A stretch of DNA of 64,000 nucleotides from Sphingobium sp. DEHP117 (GTDB lineage Bacteria; Pseudomonadota; Alphaproteobacteria; Sphingomonadales; Sphingomonadaceae): positions 372,001 to 436,000 of the forward strand of contig NZ_JAPFBJ010000001.1 in assembly GCF_030867385.1 (NCBI RefSeq), given 5' to 3'. The translations under genes and the position numbers were made by a program. The notes under the pieces are model-generated. The model had not been told where the DNA came from. It did not search any database and saw nothing but the letters and a program-made list of their open reading frames with translations. Of this stretch, positions 17,244 to 27,245 are shown piece after piece. Numbering within the stretch: position 1 is the stretch's first letter; the number at the start of each line of letters is the position of its first letter.

Positions 17244-18752
17244 GTGATCGCCACGGTATCGACGGTCGCCTATCTGGGGCTGGAGGCGCGCGCGGTCGAG
17301 GTGCAGTGCCAGATGGTCGCCGGGCTGCCCAACCTCATCGTCGTCGGGCTTGCGGACAAGGCGGTGTCCGAGAGCAAGGAGCGGGTGCGCAACGCGATTG
17401 CGGCCATTGGCCTTGCGCTGCCGCCCAAGCGCATCACGGTCAACCTATCGCCGGCGGACCTGCCCAAGGAAGGATCGCATTACGATCTGCCAATTGCACT
17501 GGCCGTGCTGGGGGCGATGGGCGTGATCGATGCCGAGGCGCTCTCGCATTATGTCGTGGTGGGTGAGCTGGGGCTGGATGGGCGGATCGCGCCTTCGCCC
17601 GGAGTGCTGCTCGCCGCGCTGCATGCGGGCGGGCTGGATATGGGGCTGATCTGCCCGGAGGCGCAGGGGGCGGAGGCCGCGTGGGCAGGCAATGTCGAGG
17701 TGATCGCCGCGCCGAACCTGCTGGGGCTGATCAATCACCTGAAAGGGCAGGGCGTGCTGCGCTCGCCGGAGCCGGGAGCAGTAGAGGCGCGCGCATCCGG
17801 CCCGGACCTGCGACAGGTGAAGGGGCAGGAAAGCGCCAAGCGCGCGCTGGAGATTGCGGCGGCGGGCGGGCATAACCTGCTGATGAGCGGCCCGCCGGGC
17901 GCGGGCAAATCCCTGATGGCGGCATGCATGCCCGGGATATTGCCTGAGCTGACGCCCGCCGAGGCGCTGGAAGTTTCGATGGTCGCGAGTGTCGCGGGGA
18001 CTCTGGAAGGCGGGCGGATGACACGCGCCCGACCGTTTCGCGCGCCGCATCACAGTGCGTCGATGGCGGCGCTGGTCGGCGGCGGGCTGAAGGCGCGGCC
18101 GGGCGAGGTCAGCCTCGCGCATCTGGGTGTGTTGTTCCTCGACGAGTTGCCGGAGTTTCAGCGTGCGGTGCTCGATAGCCTGCGCCAGCCGCTGGAGACC
18201 GGCACGGTGACGATCGCGCGAGCGAACAGCCATGTCACTTTCCCTGCGCGGGTTCAGCTGGTGGCCGCGATGAACCCGTGCCGTTGCGGTCATCTGGCGG
18301 ATGCCAGCCAAGCCTGTTCGCGCGCGCCGCGCTGTGCGGCGGACTATCAGGGCAGGCTCTCCGGCCCGCTGCTCGACAGGATCGACCTGCATGTCGATGT
18401 CGCGGCGGTGAGCGCGGCGGACCTCACCCTGCCGCCGCCCGCCGAGGGATCGGCCGAGGTCGCGGCGCGGGTGGCGCGGGCGCGGGCGGTGCAGACCCAG
18501 CGTTATCAGGATCACGGCATCCGCACCAATGCAGAGGCCGATGGCGAGGTGTTGGAGGCCCATGCCGCGCCGGACAGCGAAGGGCGGGCTCTGCTGGAGC
18601 AGGCGGCGACTGCGATGCGGCTTTCCGCACGCGGCTATACGCGGGTGTTGCGGGTGGCGCGCACCATTGCGGATCTTGGCGGCGCGGCGGAGGTGAGCCG
18701 ACTCCACATTGCCGAGGCTTTAGCTTATCGTCGGGCCGCGCCGATGCGGTAA
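17244..18752 (+). CDS. comM: YifB/ComM-family Mg-chelatase-like AAA ATPase
   Basis: The 502-residue protein has an N-terminal Lon-S5-like domain (GLPNLIVVGLADKAVSESKER), Walker A GPPGAGKS at 216-223, Walker B LFLDELPEF and the cysteine-bearing insert CRCGHL plus a second Cys pair. ComM is a hexameric helicase that drives branch migration during natural transformation, though most bacteria keep it without known competence. The start is GTG with a weak purine-rich site, and the gene is near full length. Confidence 0.92.
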   Translation: MIATVSTVAYLGLEARAVEVQCQMVAGLPNLIVVGLADKAVSESKERVRNAIAAIGLALPPKRITVNLSPADLPKEGSHYDLPIALAVLGAMGVIDAEALSHYVVVGELGLDGRIAPSPGVLLAALHAGGLDMGLICPEAQGAEAAWAGNVEVIAAPNLLGLINHLKGQGVLRSPEPGAVEARASGPDLRQVKGQESAKRALEIAAAGGHNLLMSGPPGAGKSLMAACMPGILPELTPAEALEVSMVASVAGTLEGGRMTRARPFRAPHHSASMAALVGGGLKARPGEVSLAHLGVLFLDELPEFQRAVLDSLRQPLETGTVTIARANSHVTFPARVQLVAAMNPCRCGHLADASQACSRAPRCAADYQGRLSGPLLDRIDLHVDVAAVSAADLTLPPPAEGSAEVAARVARARAVQTQRYQDHGIRTNAEADGEVLEAHAAPDSEGRALLEQAATAMRLSARGYTRVLRVARTIADLGGAAEVSRLHIAEALAYRRAAPMR

Positions 18753-18775
18753 CGGCGCATGACAGGAGGACGCCT

Positions 18776-19219
18776 ATGAACTGGATGACCCTGCCCCTTA
18801 AACGCTATGCCCAGTTTTCCGGCCGGGCGCGGCCCAAGGAATATTGGATGTATGCGCTGTTCCTGTTTCTGTGCATGATAGCGATCAGCATCGTGGAAAC
18901 TATACTCGGCCTCGGCAATACGCGCGAATGGGCCTATCGCAGTGGGTGGAACATGGCAGCCGGCGCGCATCACGAAGGAGGGCCACTGTTCGGCCTGTTC
19001 GCGCTCGGCACCTTCATTCCTTCAATCGCCGTGGCAGTACGGCGGCTGCACGACACCGATCGGTCTGCCTGGTGGTTGCTGCTCGCGTTCCTGCCGGTTG
19101 TGGGCTGGATCTGGCTGTTCGTGCTGATGGTGATGGGCGGCACGCGGGGGCCGAACCGCTTCGGGCCGGATCCGGTGGAGGCGGGTGAGGGTGCCGCTGA
19201 TGCGCGAGGTTATGATTAA
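18776..19219 (+). CDS. DUF805 inner-membrane protein
   Basis: The 147-residue protein has four hydrophobic segments and the DUF805 landmarks: FSGRARPKEYWMY near the N-terminus, AVRRLHDTDRSAWW, and the C-terminal GTRGPNRFGPDP. AGGAGG precedes the ATG by six bases. It follows comM by 23 bases, so they may be cotranscribed. Function is unknown. Confidence 0.88.
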   Translation: MNWMTLPLKRYAQFSGRARPKEYWMYALFLFLCMIAISIVETILGLGNTREWAYRSGWNMAAGAHHEGGPLFGLFALGTFIPSIAVAVRRLHDTDRSAWWLLLAFLPVVGWIWLFVLMVMGGTRGPNRFGPDPVEAGEGAADARGYD

Positions 19220-19298
19220 ATTAACCATTTGTCGCAAACGCGGGAACGAGTTTCCAATATTCCAGTTGATGCCGGGACTCATGTGTGAGGAGGACCGC

Positions 19299-19538
19299 AT
19301 GGCTGAGTTCCGTACTTACGTTAACGAACCGAGACGCAAGGTTATCTGGGAGCAGGAACCGGAGAATAACGGGAGTGGGGGAGCAGTGATGCTCGTCATG
19401 TTGCTGCTGATCCTGGCGATCGGCACCGTCTATTTCCTGTGGGAGGCGAGCAACGCCGAGGCGCGCGCGCATGAGGCTGCGCTGGCGTCGGGTGCGCGAA
19501 CGGTAGCTGTGGCTGCTGATATGCCAGCAGCCCGGTAA
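19299..19538 (+). CDS. small single-span membrane protein
   Basis: The 79-residue protein has a polar, charged N-terminus (AEFRTYVNEPRRKVIWE), one membrane helix (VMLVMLLLILAIGTVYFLW, about 34-52) and an alanine-rich tail. A strong AGGAGG precedes the ATG. No family is recognised; it converges on the bactofilin gene. Confidence 0.65.
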   Translation: MAEFRTYVNEPRRKVIWEQEPENNGSGGAVMLVMLLLILAIGTVYFLWEASNAEARAHEAALASGARTVAVAADMPAAR

Positions 19539-19562
19539 GGCTGCCTCATTGCTCGAAGATGG

Positions 19563-20045
19563 TCAGGCGGTGGCGCTGCCAGCCGCTTGTGTGCCCTCGC
19601 CGCTGACGAGTTTCAGCTCGGTGGCCACGGGAGCAGTCGCTGCGGAGCCTGCGCCCCTGCGATGCGTGAAGCGGCCGTCCACCTGGCTGCCCGGCGCGAC
19701 GGTGATGCTTTCATAGGTGACGTCGCCCGCTATCCGCGCGCTCGCCTCGATCACAAGCTCGCCCACTGTGATCGCGCCCTCGATATGCCCGGCAAGCCGC
19801 GCGGACAGGGCGGTGATACTGCCCTTGATGCGGCTCTCTGCCCCCTGCACGAGCGAAGCGCAGGCGATGTCTCCCTCTACCTGGCCGTCGATATGCAGGT
19901 CTGCCCCGGCGCGGATGTCGCCTTTTACCGCTACGTCGGCCCCCAGGATCGAAAAGGTGGCCTTACCCGACATTGCGGCTCTTGGCTGTGACGGAGCGGA
20001 CGTGGCCGATGCGTTGCTTGGCGATTTGCTGGACTTGGAGAACAT
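19563..20045 (-). CDS. bactofilin (polymer-forming cytoskeletal protein)
   Basis: The 160-residue protein has a disordered N-terminus, then a right-handed beta-helix core (about 28-125) built on repeats such as GDIRAGADLHIDGQVEGDI and GSITALSARLAGHIEGAI. Bactofilins polymerise without nucleotide and position cell-wall enzymes. The gene overlaps the M23 peptidase upstream by 83 bases. The pairing of bactofilin with an M23 endopeptidase is seen in many bacteria and supports a shared role in local peptidoglycan remodelling. Confidence 0.92.
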   Translation of the reverse strand: MFSKSSKSPSNASATSAPSQPRAAMSGKATFSILGADVAVKGDIRAGADLHIDGQVEGDIACASLVQGAESRIKGSITALSARLAGHIEGAITVGELVIEASARIAGDVTYESITVAPGSQVDGRFTHRRGAGSAATAPVATELKLVSGEGTQAAGSATA

Positions 20046-21171
20046 CTTGTCGAACCTCCAGAAAGCGGGTGGGGTTGATGGGGTTGCCGTTGACGCGGAC
20101 TTCGAAGTGCAGATGAGTGCCGGTCGAGCGGCCGGTGGACCCCATGCGGGCTATCGCATCGCCGCGCGCGACCTGAGCGCCGGGACGGACGCCGAAGCGT
20201 GAGAGGTGCGCATAGCGGGTGAGAATGCCGTGGCCATGGTCGATTTCCACCACATTGCCATATCCCGGCCGCCCGCCGACATAGACGACGCGGCCATTCG
20301 CGGCGGCGAGTATCGGCTGGCCATAGCTGCCGGGGAAATCGACCCCCGCATGGAAAGCTGCGTGGCCGTTGAACGGATCCCGCCGATAGCCATAGGAGCT
20401 GGTCAGCACGGGGCTGGCGGTGGGGCGGCCCGAGGGGATGGCGGCGAGGCCCTGCTCCAGCGCATTGAGGCGGTCGAACGAACGGCTGAGCGTTGCGAGC
20501 GCGGCGTCGTCGTTGGCGCTGTCGTCCGCCCAGGGCACGAAGGGACCACCACGGCCGGTGCGGGCGCCGTTGGCAATCTGTGCCGGGTTGAGGCCGAAAC
20601 TGCGGATCGCGGCTTCCGCCTTGGCGGCGCGCTGATCGATCAGCATGGCGAGACGGCGGGCGAACTGGGTCTGCCGATTTTCAATCGCGCGCAGCTTGCC
20701 AACGGCGGCGGCAGGATTGGCAGGCGCGGCAGACGCGTCGCTCAGCTTTTTTGCACCGGGCTTGTTGGCGGCGGCAGGCTCTTCCTGCGGGCCGACCACG
20801 TCTGCGGGATTGGCGACGGGGCCGAACTGGCTGCGCACCATGTCGTCCAGAGCATTCTGGCGCCGGTCAAGATCGGCCGCGATATCGTTGACGGAGCGCT
20901 TGAAGAAGTTGACGCGGCGGGCCTCCGCAGCCACAGCCTTCGCCTTGGCGTCCATCGCCGCCTGTGCGCCCGCGACGCGCGCCTGGTTGAACAGCATGGC
21001 CGCGCTGGCGGCGAGCCAGAGCAGTGCCACGGCGACCACGAGCGAAACTATGGTGATCTGGACGGTGCGGCTGATGCGGAAGAAGCGAACTTCGCCTCCG
21101 CTGCGGAAGAAAACTTCCTTGTCCGCAAAGATCCTGCTCAGCCACTTTCGCGTGTCCCGAAGGTGGCTCAT
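19963..21171 (-). CDS. M23-family (LytM-like) metallopeptidase
   Basis: About 402 residues: a cytoplasmic start, one membrane helix (ITIVSLVVAVALLWLAASAAML, near 35-55), a coiled-coil stalk, then a LytM domain. The domain has the zinc ligands HAGVDFPG and HLHFEVR. It is anchored in the inner membrane with the catalytic domain in the periplasm, where it would cut peptide cross-links. A GTG at 21213 in the same frame is an alternative start. The 3' end overlaps the bactofilin start by 83 bases, unusually long for same-strand genes. Confidence 0.9.
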   Translation of the reverse strand: MSHLRDTRKWLSRIFADKEVFFRSGGEVRFFRISRTVQITIVSLVVAVALLWLAASAAMLFNQARVAGAQAAMDAKAKAVAAEARRVNFFKRSVNDIAADLDRRQNALDDMVRSQFGPVANPADVVGPQEEPAAANKPGAKKLSDASAAPANPAAAVGKLRAIENRQTQFARRLAMLIDQRAAKAEAAIRSFGLNPAQIANGARTGRGGPFVPWADDSANDDAALATLSRSFDRLNALEQGLAAIPSGRPTASPVLTSSYGYRRDPFNGHAAFHAGVDFPGSYGQPILAAANGRVVYVGGRPGYGNVVEIDHGHGILTRYAHLSRFGVRPGAQVARGDAIARMGSTGRSTGTHLHFEVRVNGNPINPTRFLEVRQDVLQVQQIAKQRIGHVRSVTAKSRNVG

Positions 21172-21388
21172 GCCGATACTGTTCAAGGTGGTCCCGTCCG
21201 CTTGCTGCCCCACAGGTAGAGCGGTGCGGGTACCAAAGGACGTGCGACGAATCGAATCCGGGGCGCGGAGTCGGGTCGGGTCGGGTGAATCGTGCGACGA
21301 GTCGAGTACAAGAGGTCGGATCGGACCTATTTTCCGTAAAGCATAATGGCGAAGGACAGTTGCGACTCGGGATAGCGCGAGTCGAAAA

Positions 21389-22515
21389 TCACCGCCGCGC
21401 GGCGAACCAGGGTGTCATGCGCGCAATAGCGTCCCGCACCTCGGCAGTAGAGACCGCGAAGCTGAAACGCACAAAGCCGCGCCCGTTCACGGGGTCGAAA
21501 TCGATGCCCGGTGCGGTAGCGACGCCGGTGTCCTCCAGCAGCTGAGCGCAAAAGGCGAGGCTGTCATCCGTCAGGTGCCGGACATCCGCGTAGATATAGA
21601 AGGCGCCATCGGGCGGCGCGATGCGCTCCAGGCCCAGATGCGGCAGCGCGTCGAGCATCAGCTGTCGGTTGGTGCGATAGGCTTCGACATGATCCTCCAG
21701 TTCTTCTCTGCAGTCGAACGCCACCAGCCCGGCATGTTGCGCGAGCGAGGGCGGCGTGAGGAACAGGTTGCCCATCAATGCGCGGGTCTTCGCGGTATAT
21801 TCCTCCGGCACGATTAGCCAGCCGAGCCGCCAGCCCGCCATGCTGTAATATTTGGAGAAGCTGTTGATGATGAAAGCTGTGTCGTCCTCCTCGAGCGCGC
21901 TGGTGAGCGGGCCGACATAGCTCAGGCCGTGATAAATCTCGTCCGAGATCACCGTGATGTTCCGCTCGCGGCAGAGGCGCATGATCGCCGCCAGTTCGTC
22001 GGTGGGGATTACCGAGCCGGTGGGGTTGGCGGGGCTGGAGAGGATCACGCCATCGGGCGCGGGGTCGAGCGCGGCAAGCGCGGCGGCGGAAAGCTGGAAA
22101 TGGGTGTCTGCGCCGCAGTCCACCTCCACCGGCTCCATGTAGAGCCCGCGCGTGACGTTGCGATAGGCGACATAGCCGGGCCGGGCGAAGGCGATGCGCG
22201 CGCCCGGCTCGAACCGGGTCGTGATGGCCAGCACCAGCGCGGGCGAGGCGCCGTTGGTGAGGAAGATGCGCTCCGGGTCGACCGTGCAGCGGTGACGCTC
22301 TGCATAGTAGCGCGCGATCCGGTCTTTGAGCGGCTGGCTCTCCCAATAGCCCATCGGGTCCTGATCGAGCACGCGGTGCGCTGCGGCGATGGCGGCAGCT
22401 GGTGCACCGGTCGAGGGTTGCCCGAACTCCATGTGGATGATCGAGCGGCCCTGCGCCTTCAGCTCATGCGCCCTGCGGCTGATCGCGATAGCGTGAAAGG
22501 GAGCGATCTCCCGGC

Positions 22516-22519
<4 letters not shown>
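21389..22519 (-). CDS. class I/II PLP-dependent aminotransferase, probable CTG start
   Basis: The 376-residue aminotransferase has SPANPTG (162-168), DEIYHGLSY and the PLP lysine K223 in [15 protein letters not shown]. The protein should begin near [19 protein letters not shown], but there is no ATG, GTG or TTG nearby in this frame. A CTG at 22519 overlaps the lepA stop as CTGA, copying the usual ATGA coupling, and GGGAG/GAGGG lie just upstream. The in-frame ATG further up would need over 130 bases of overlap with lepA and gives a non-family sequence. Substrate is unknown. Confidence 0.82.
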
Positions 22520-24321
<1,802 letters not shown>

Positions 24322-24475
24322 GGAGCGCGCGAATAGCAGGGGCGGGCCATGCTGTCACGCCCTGCGGCATCATGGTGAACAAGCTTGAGATTTGGCCGCC
24401 TTGTGATAGACATCACCGCCGCAAAGGGTCCGCAGGGATAGCACAATTCAAACAGTTTTTGTGTGAAGGGATGGC

Positions 24476-25249
24476 ATGATGCGTAAGGTCAAGGCGCTGG
24501 TTGGCGCGCTTTCGGTATTGGGGTTGGTATCCGCGCCGGTAATGGCGGCGGACAAGGGATCGTCCGGGCATCAGGCCCAGGAAAAGAAGCAGATGGAAAT
24601 TCCCCGCTGCACCAAGAAGCTGGGCACGGTCGCCATTGTTGAGCCGGATACCCAGTGGTGGCGCGAGCTGAGCCTCGGAAGCCCCGAAGCAATCATCAAG
24701 TTGTTCGTGCAGCAATCCGGCTGCTTCACCCTCGTCAATCGTGGGCGCTCGATGATGAACCGCAACATGGAGCGGGCGATGGCGGATGCGGGCGAGCTTC
24801 AGGCCGGATCGAACCTCGGCAAGGGTCAGGTCAAAGCGGCCGATTATTTCCTCCAGCCCGATATCGTGACGACCAACAACAATAGCGGCGGCAACAGCTT
24901 TGGCGGCATGCTCGGCGGCATGCTCGGCGGACGTCTGGGCGGCGCGCTGCTCGGCGGCATCTCGATCAAGAAGAAGGAGGCGAACGTCACGCTCTCGCTG
25001 GTAAACGCGCGCACCACCGAAGAAGAGATCATGAGCCAGGGTTATTTCCGCAAGTCCGACCTGAGCTTCGGTGGCGGTGGCGGCCTGGGCTGGATGGGTG
25101 GTCTGGCCGCAGCGGGTGGCGGCGGCTATCAGAACACCGACATCGGCCAAGTGATCGTGCTTGCCTATCTCGACAGCTATACCAAGCTGGTGACCCAGAT
25201 GGGCGGCCTGCCGGAAAACGCCTCGGCAGCCGCGCCCAAGGCGAAGTAA
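24476..25249 (+). CDS. CsgG/HfaB-like secreted protein
   Basis: The 257-residue protein has a signal peptide (cut likely after PVMAA, about residue 25) and a CsgG-type core: GTVAIVEPDTQWW, then FTLVNRGRSMMNRNMERAMAD, ADYFLQPDIV and VTLSLVNARTTEEE. A glycine-rich stretch (GGMLGGMLGGRLGGALLGG) interrupts the core. No lipobox cysteine follows the signal peptide, unlike true CsgG, so it may be soluble in the periplasm. No curli subunit or chaperone genes lie nearby. GAAGGGA precedes the ATG. Confidence 0.7.
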   Translation: MMRKVKALVGALSVLGLVSAPVMAADKGSSGHQAQEKKQMEIPRCTKKLGTVAIVEPDTQWWRELSLGSPEAIIKLFVQQSGCFTLVNRGRSMMNRNMERAMADAGELQAGSNLGKGQVKAADYFLQPDIVTTNNNSGGNSFGGMLGGMLGGRLGGALLGGISIKKKEANVTLSLVNARTTEEEIMSQGYFRKSDLSFGGGGGLGWMGGLAAAGGGGYQNTDIGQVIVLAYLDSYTKLVTQMGGLPENASAAAPKAK

Positions 25250-25271
25250 CCGCGGTTTATATGTGAATGGA

Positions 25272-25300
25272 GACGCCCGGCCTTATCCGCCGGGCGTTTT
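25272..25300. terminator. Rho-independent terminator after the CsgG-like gene
   Basis: CGCCCGGC and GCCGGGCG-type arms (CGCCCG 25274-25279 with CGGGCG 25291-25296) are followed by TTTT. It lies between two converging genes and may serve both. Confidence 0.75.
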
Positions 25301-25311
25301 GCTATGCGCAG

Positions 25312-26644
25312 TTAGCCTGCGAGACGCACCGGCGCGCCGGCTTGCACCTGACGCACGTCTATGGCCTGCGCGAACTGGACGCCCATGCGGTCGTCGACCG
25401 ACCAGCGGGCAACCGCCTCGATCGAGAGACCTTCGGCAAGGTCGATCTGGAAGTGCGTTTCGGGCGGAACGTTCCACAGACCTTCGATCATCGCGCCGCC
25501 GGCGGAGATGTTGCGCACGCGGCCGATATAGCGTTGCCCCAGATGATGGATCGCGACCGAGCGCAGCATCGACTGGCGCGGCGGGCGGCTCGATTTGAAG
25601 CCGGAGGCGCGCGCCTCCATCCCGTCCTGGGCAAAGCGCAGGTTCACTTCCTCGCGCGCGCTGCCCTTGCCATAGATGAAGCCCTGTATCTGCGACACGC
25701 CGAGCGAGCGCACCAATTCCAGCTCGTCATGCGTTTCCACGCCCTCGGCCGTGGTGTCCATGCCGAGCGCGTTGGCGAGGCTGACGATAGACGTGATGAT
25801 CGCGGCATTGCGGTTTCCTGCCGTCGCCGCGCCGCGCACGAAGCTCTGGTCGATCTTGATCTTGTCGAACGGCGCCTTCTTCAGATAGCCCAGCGAGGAG
25901 TAGCCGGTGCCGAAATCGTCTAGCGCGAGGCGCACGCCCAGAGATTTGAGCTGCGCGAACATCCGATCGGTCTTTTCGCCTTCGTTGATGAAGCAGCTTT
26001 CGGTGATCTCCAGCTCCAGCCGATGCGGGGCGAGGCCCGATGACGCAAGCGCGTTCATAACGATGCCTGGCAGGGCCGGGTTGGAAAACTGGAGCGGCGA
26101 GACGTTGACTGCGATGCGCGTTGTGCCCGGCCAGTCCGCCGCAGCGGCGCATGCGGTGCGCAGCACCCATTCGCCCAGCGTATTGATGAGCCCGGCATCC
26201 TCGGCGATCGGTACGAAAATGGCGGGTGAGACCGGGCCGCGTTCAGGGTGGTTCCAGCGCAAGAGTGTTTCGAATCCGACGATCTGGCCGCTCGTGGCGC
26301 TGACGAGCGGCTGATAGACCAGTTCGAGCGCGTCATCTGCGAGCGCCGTGCGCAGATCGTCCTCCAGCTTGCGGCGATCCTCCGCCTCGGCATGCATGAC
26401 CGATGAATAGAAGCGATGCACGCCCCGGCCCGCATCCTTGGCGGCATAGAGCGCGAGGTCGGCATTGCGCACCAGCGCTTCGGCGGTGGTGCCATCATCC
26501 GGGCAGATTGCGATGCCGACGGATGCGCCGATCACCACCTGCGTATTTTCGATGACGTAAGGCTGAGAGAGCGCGGCGATGACCGCATCGGCGAGCACGG
26601 CGAGCTTGGCGCGATCGGCCCGACCGGGCAGCACGACCTTGAAC
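25312..26644 (-). pseudogene. 3' half of a split PAS-GGDEF-EAL-PilZ gene
   Basis: This half starts inside the GGDEF domain (FKVVLPGRADRAKL, then ASVGIAICPDDG) and continues with an EAL domain and a C-terminal PilZ domain. The EAL domain has FETLLRW at the EAL position, EITESCF, and DDFGTGYSSLGYL; the PilZ domain has RRYIGRVRNISAGG-like features. It has no start or ribosome site of its own; the frame runs backward into merR sequence. It joins in frame to the half at 28919-30241 when 26645-28918 and one GAAC copy are removed. ETL in place of EAL may still allow phosphodiesterase activity. PilZ would bind cyclic di-GMP. Confidence 0.88.
26641..26644. repeat. 4-bp direct repeat GAAC (left target duplication)
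   Basis: This copy borders the truncated merR; the second copy is at 28919-28922. Four bases is a usual duplication length for IS1380 elements. Confidence 0.7.
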
Positions 26645-26822
26645 GGTGGATGCGCCGGGCCAGCTCGACGTCGTGAGGCCGGTAATAGCGGCGATTGCCC
26701 GCGCGCTGGAGTGGGCGCAGCGCCGGAAAGCGCGTTTCCCAATAGCGCAAGACGTGCTGCGGAACATTCAGTTCAGCGGAAAGTTCGCCGATCGTGAGAA
26801 AGGCACCGGATTGCTTGGTCAT
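26645..26822 (-). pseudogene. MerR-family regulator, 3'-truncated
   Basis: The first 59-60 residues form a clean MerR DNA-binding domain: FLTIGELSAELNVPQHVLRYWE, FPALRP and NRRYYRPHDVELARRIH. The sequence then jumps into the GGDEF-EAL gene in a different frame and stops after a non-family tail. The cut lies exactly at the GAAC repeat. It begins 61 bases after ihfA, the typical sphingomonad order. The original full gene may still exist elsewhere in the genome. Confidence 0.85.
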
Positions 26823-26882
26823 GCCCCCACTTTACCGGGCAGGCCGATCTCGTCAATCGGTCAGCGCGCGCTGCCGCCTATA

Positions 26883-27179
26883 TCAGGCCTTGGCAACGTG
26901 CTCGCGCATGATCTGGCTCGGCCGGAAGGTCAGCACCCGGCGTGGCGTGATCGGCACCTCTATTCCGGTTTTTGGATTACGGCCGACCCGCGCAGACTTG
27001 TCACGCAGCACAAAGGTGCCGAACCCAGAAATCTTGACGTTCTCGCCGCGCGCGAGCGCCTCGCACATCATGTCAAGTATGGACTCGACAATCCTCGCAG
27101 ACTCCGCGCGGGACAGCCCCACTCTGCCGTTCAGGCTTTCCGCCAGATCAGCGCGCGTCAGCGTTTCTCTACCCCCCAT
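26883..27179 (-). CDS. ihfA: integration host factor alpha subunit
   Basis: The 98-residue HU/IHF-fold protein begins [21 protein letters not shown]. It has the [23 protein letters not shown] core with the DNA-intercalating arm and ends [19 protein letters not shown] bends DNA at specific sites as an alpha/beta heterodimer. I chose ATG 27179; the longer frame enters intergenic and IS sequence. Its usual upstream genes (plsX, fabH) are missing, replaced by the IS end only 66 bases upstream. Expression may therefore depend on the IS, and this may be a second copy. Confidence 0.93.
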   Translation of the reverse strand: MGGRETLTRADLAESLNGRVGLSRAESARIVESILDMMCEALARGENVKISGFGTFVLRDKSARVGRNPKTGIEVPITPRRVLTFRPSQIMREHVAKA

Positions 27180-27245
27180 GATATGGTTCTTTCTCTTCTT
27201 CCCACCTAGAATTGCGCACTTGATTCCCCAAGCGGATGCCTTTTG

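Noticed and set aside
17445-18707. 420-residue - strand frame opposite comM
   Set aside because: It is antisense to comM, His/Arg-rich, with no family features.
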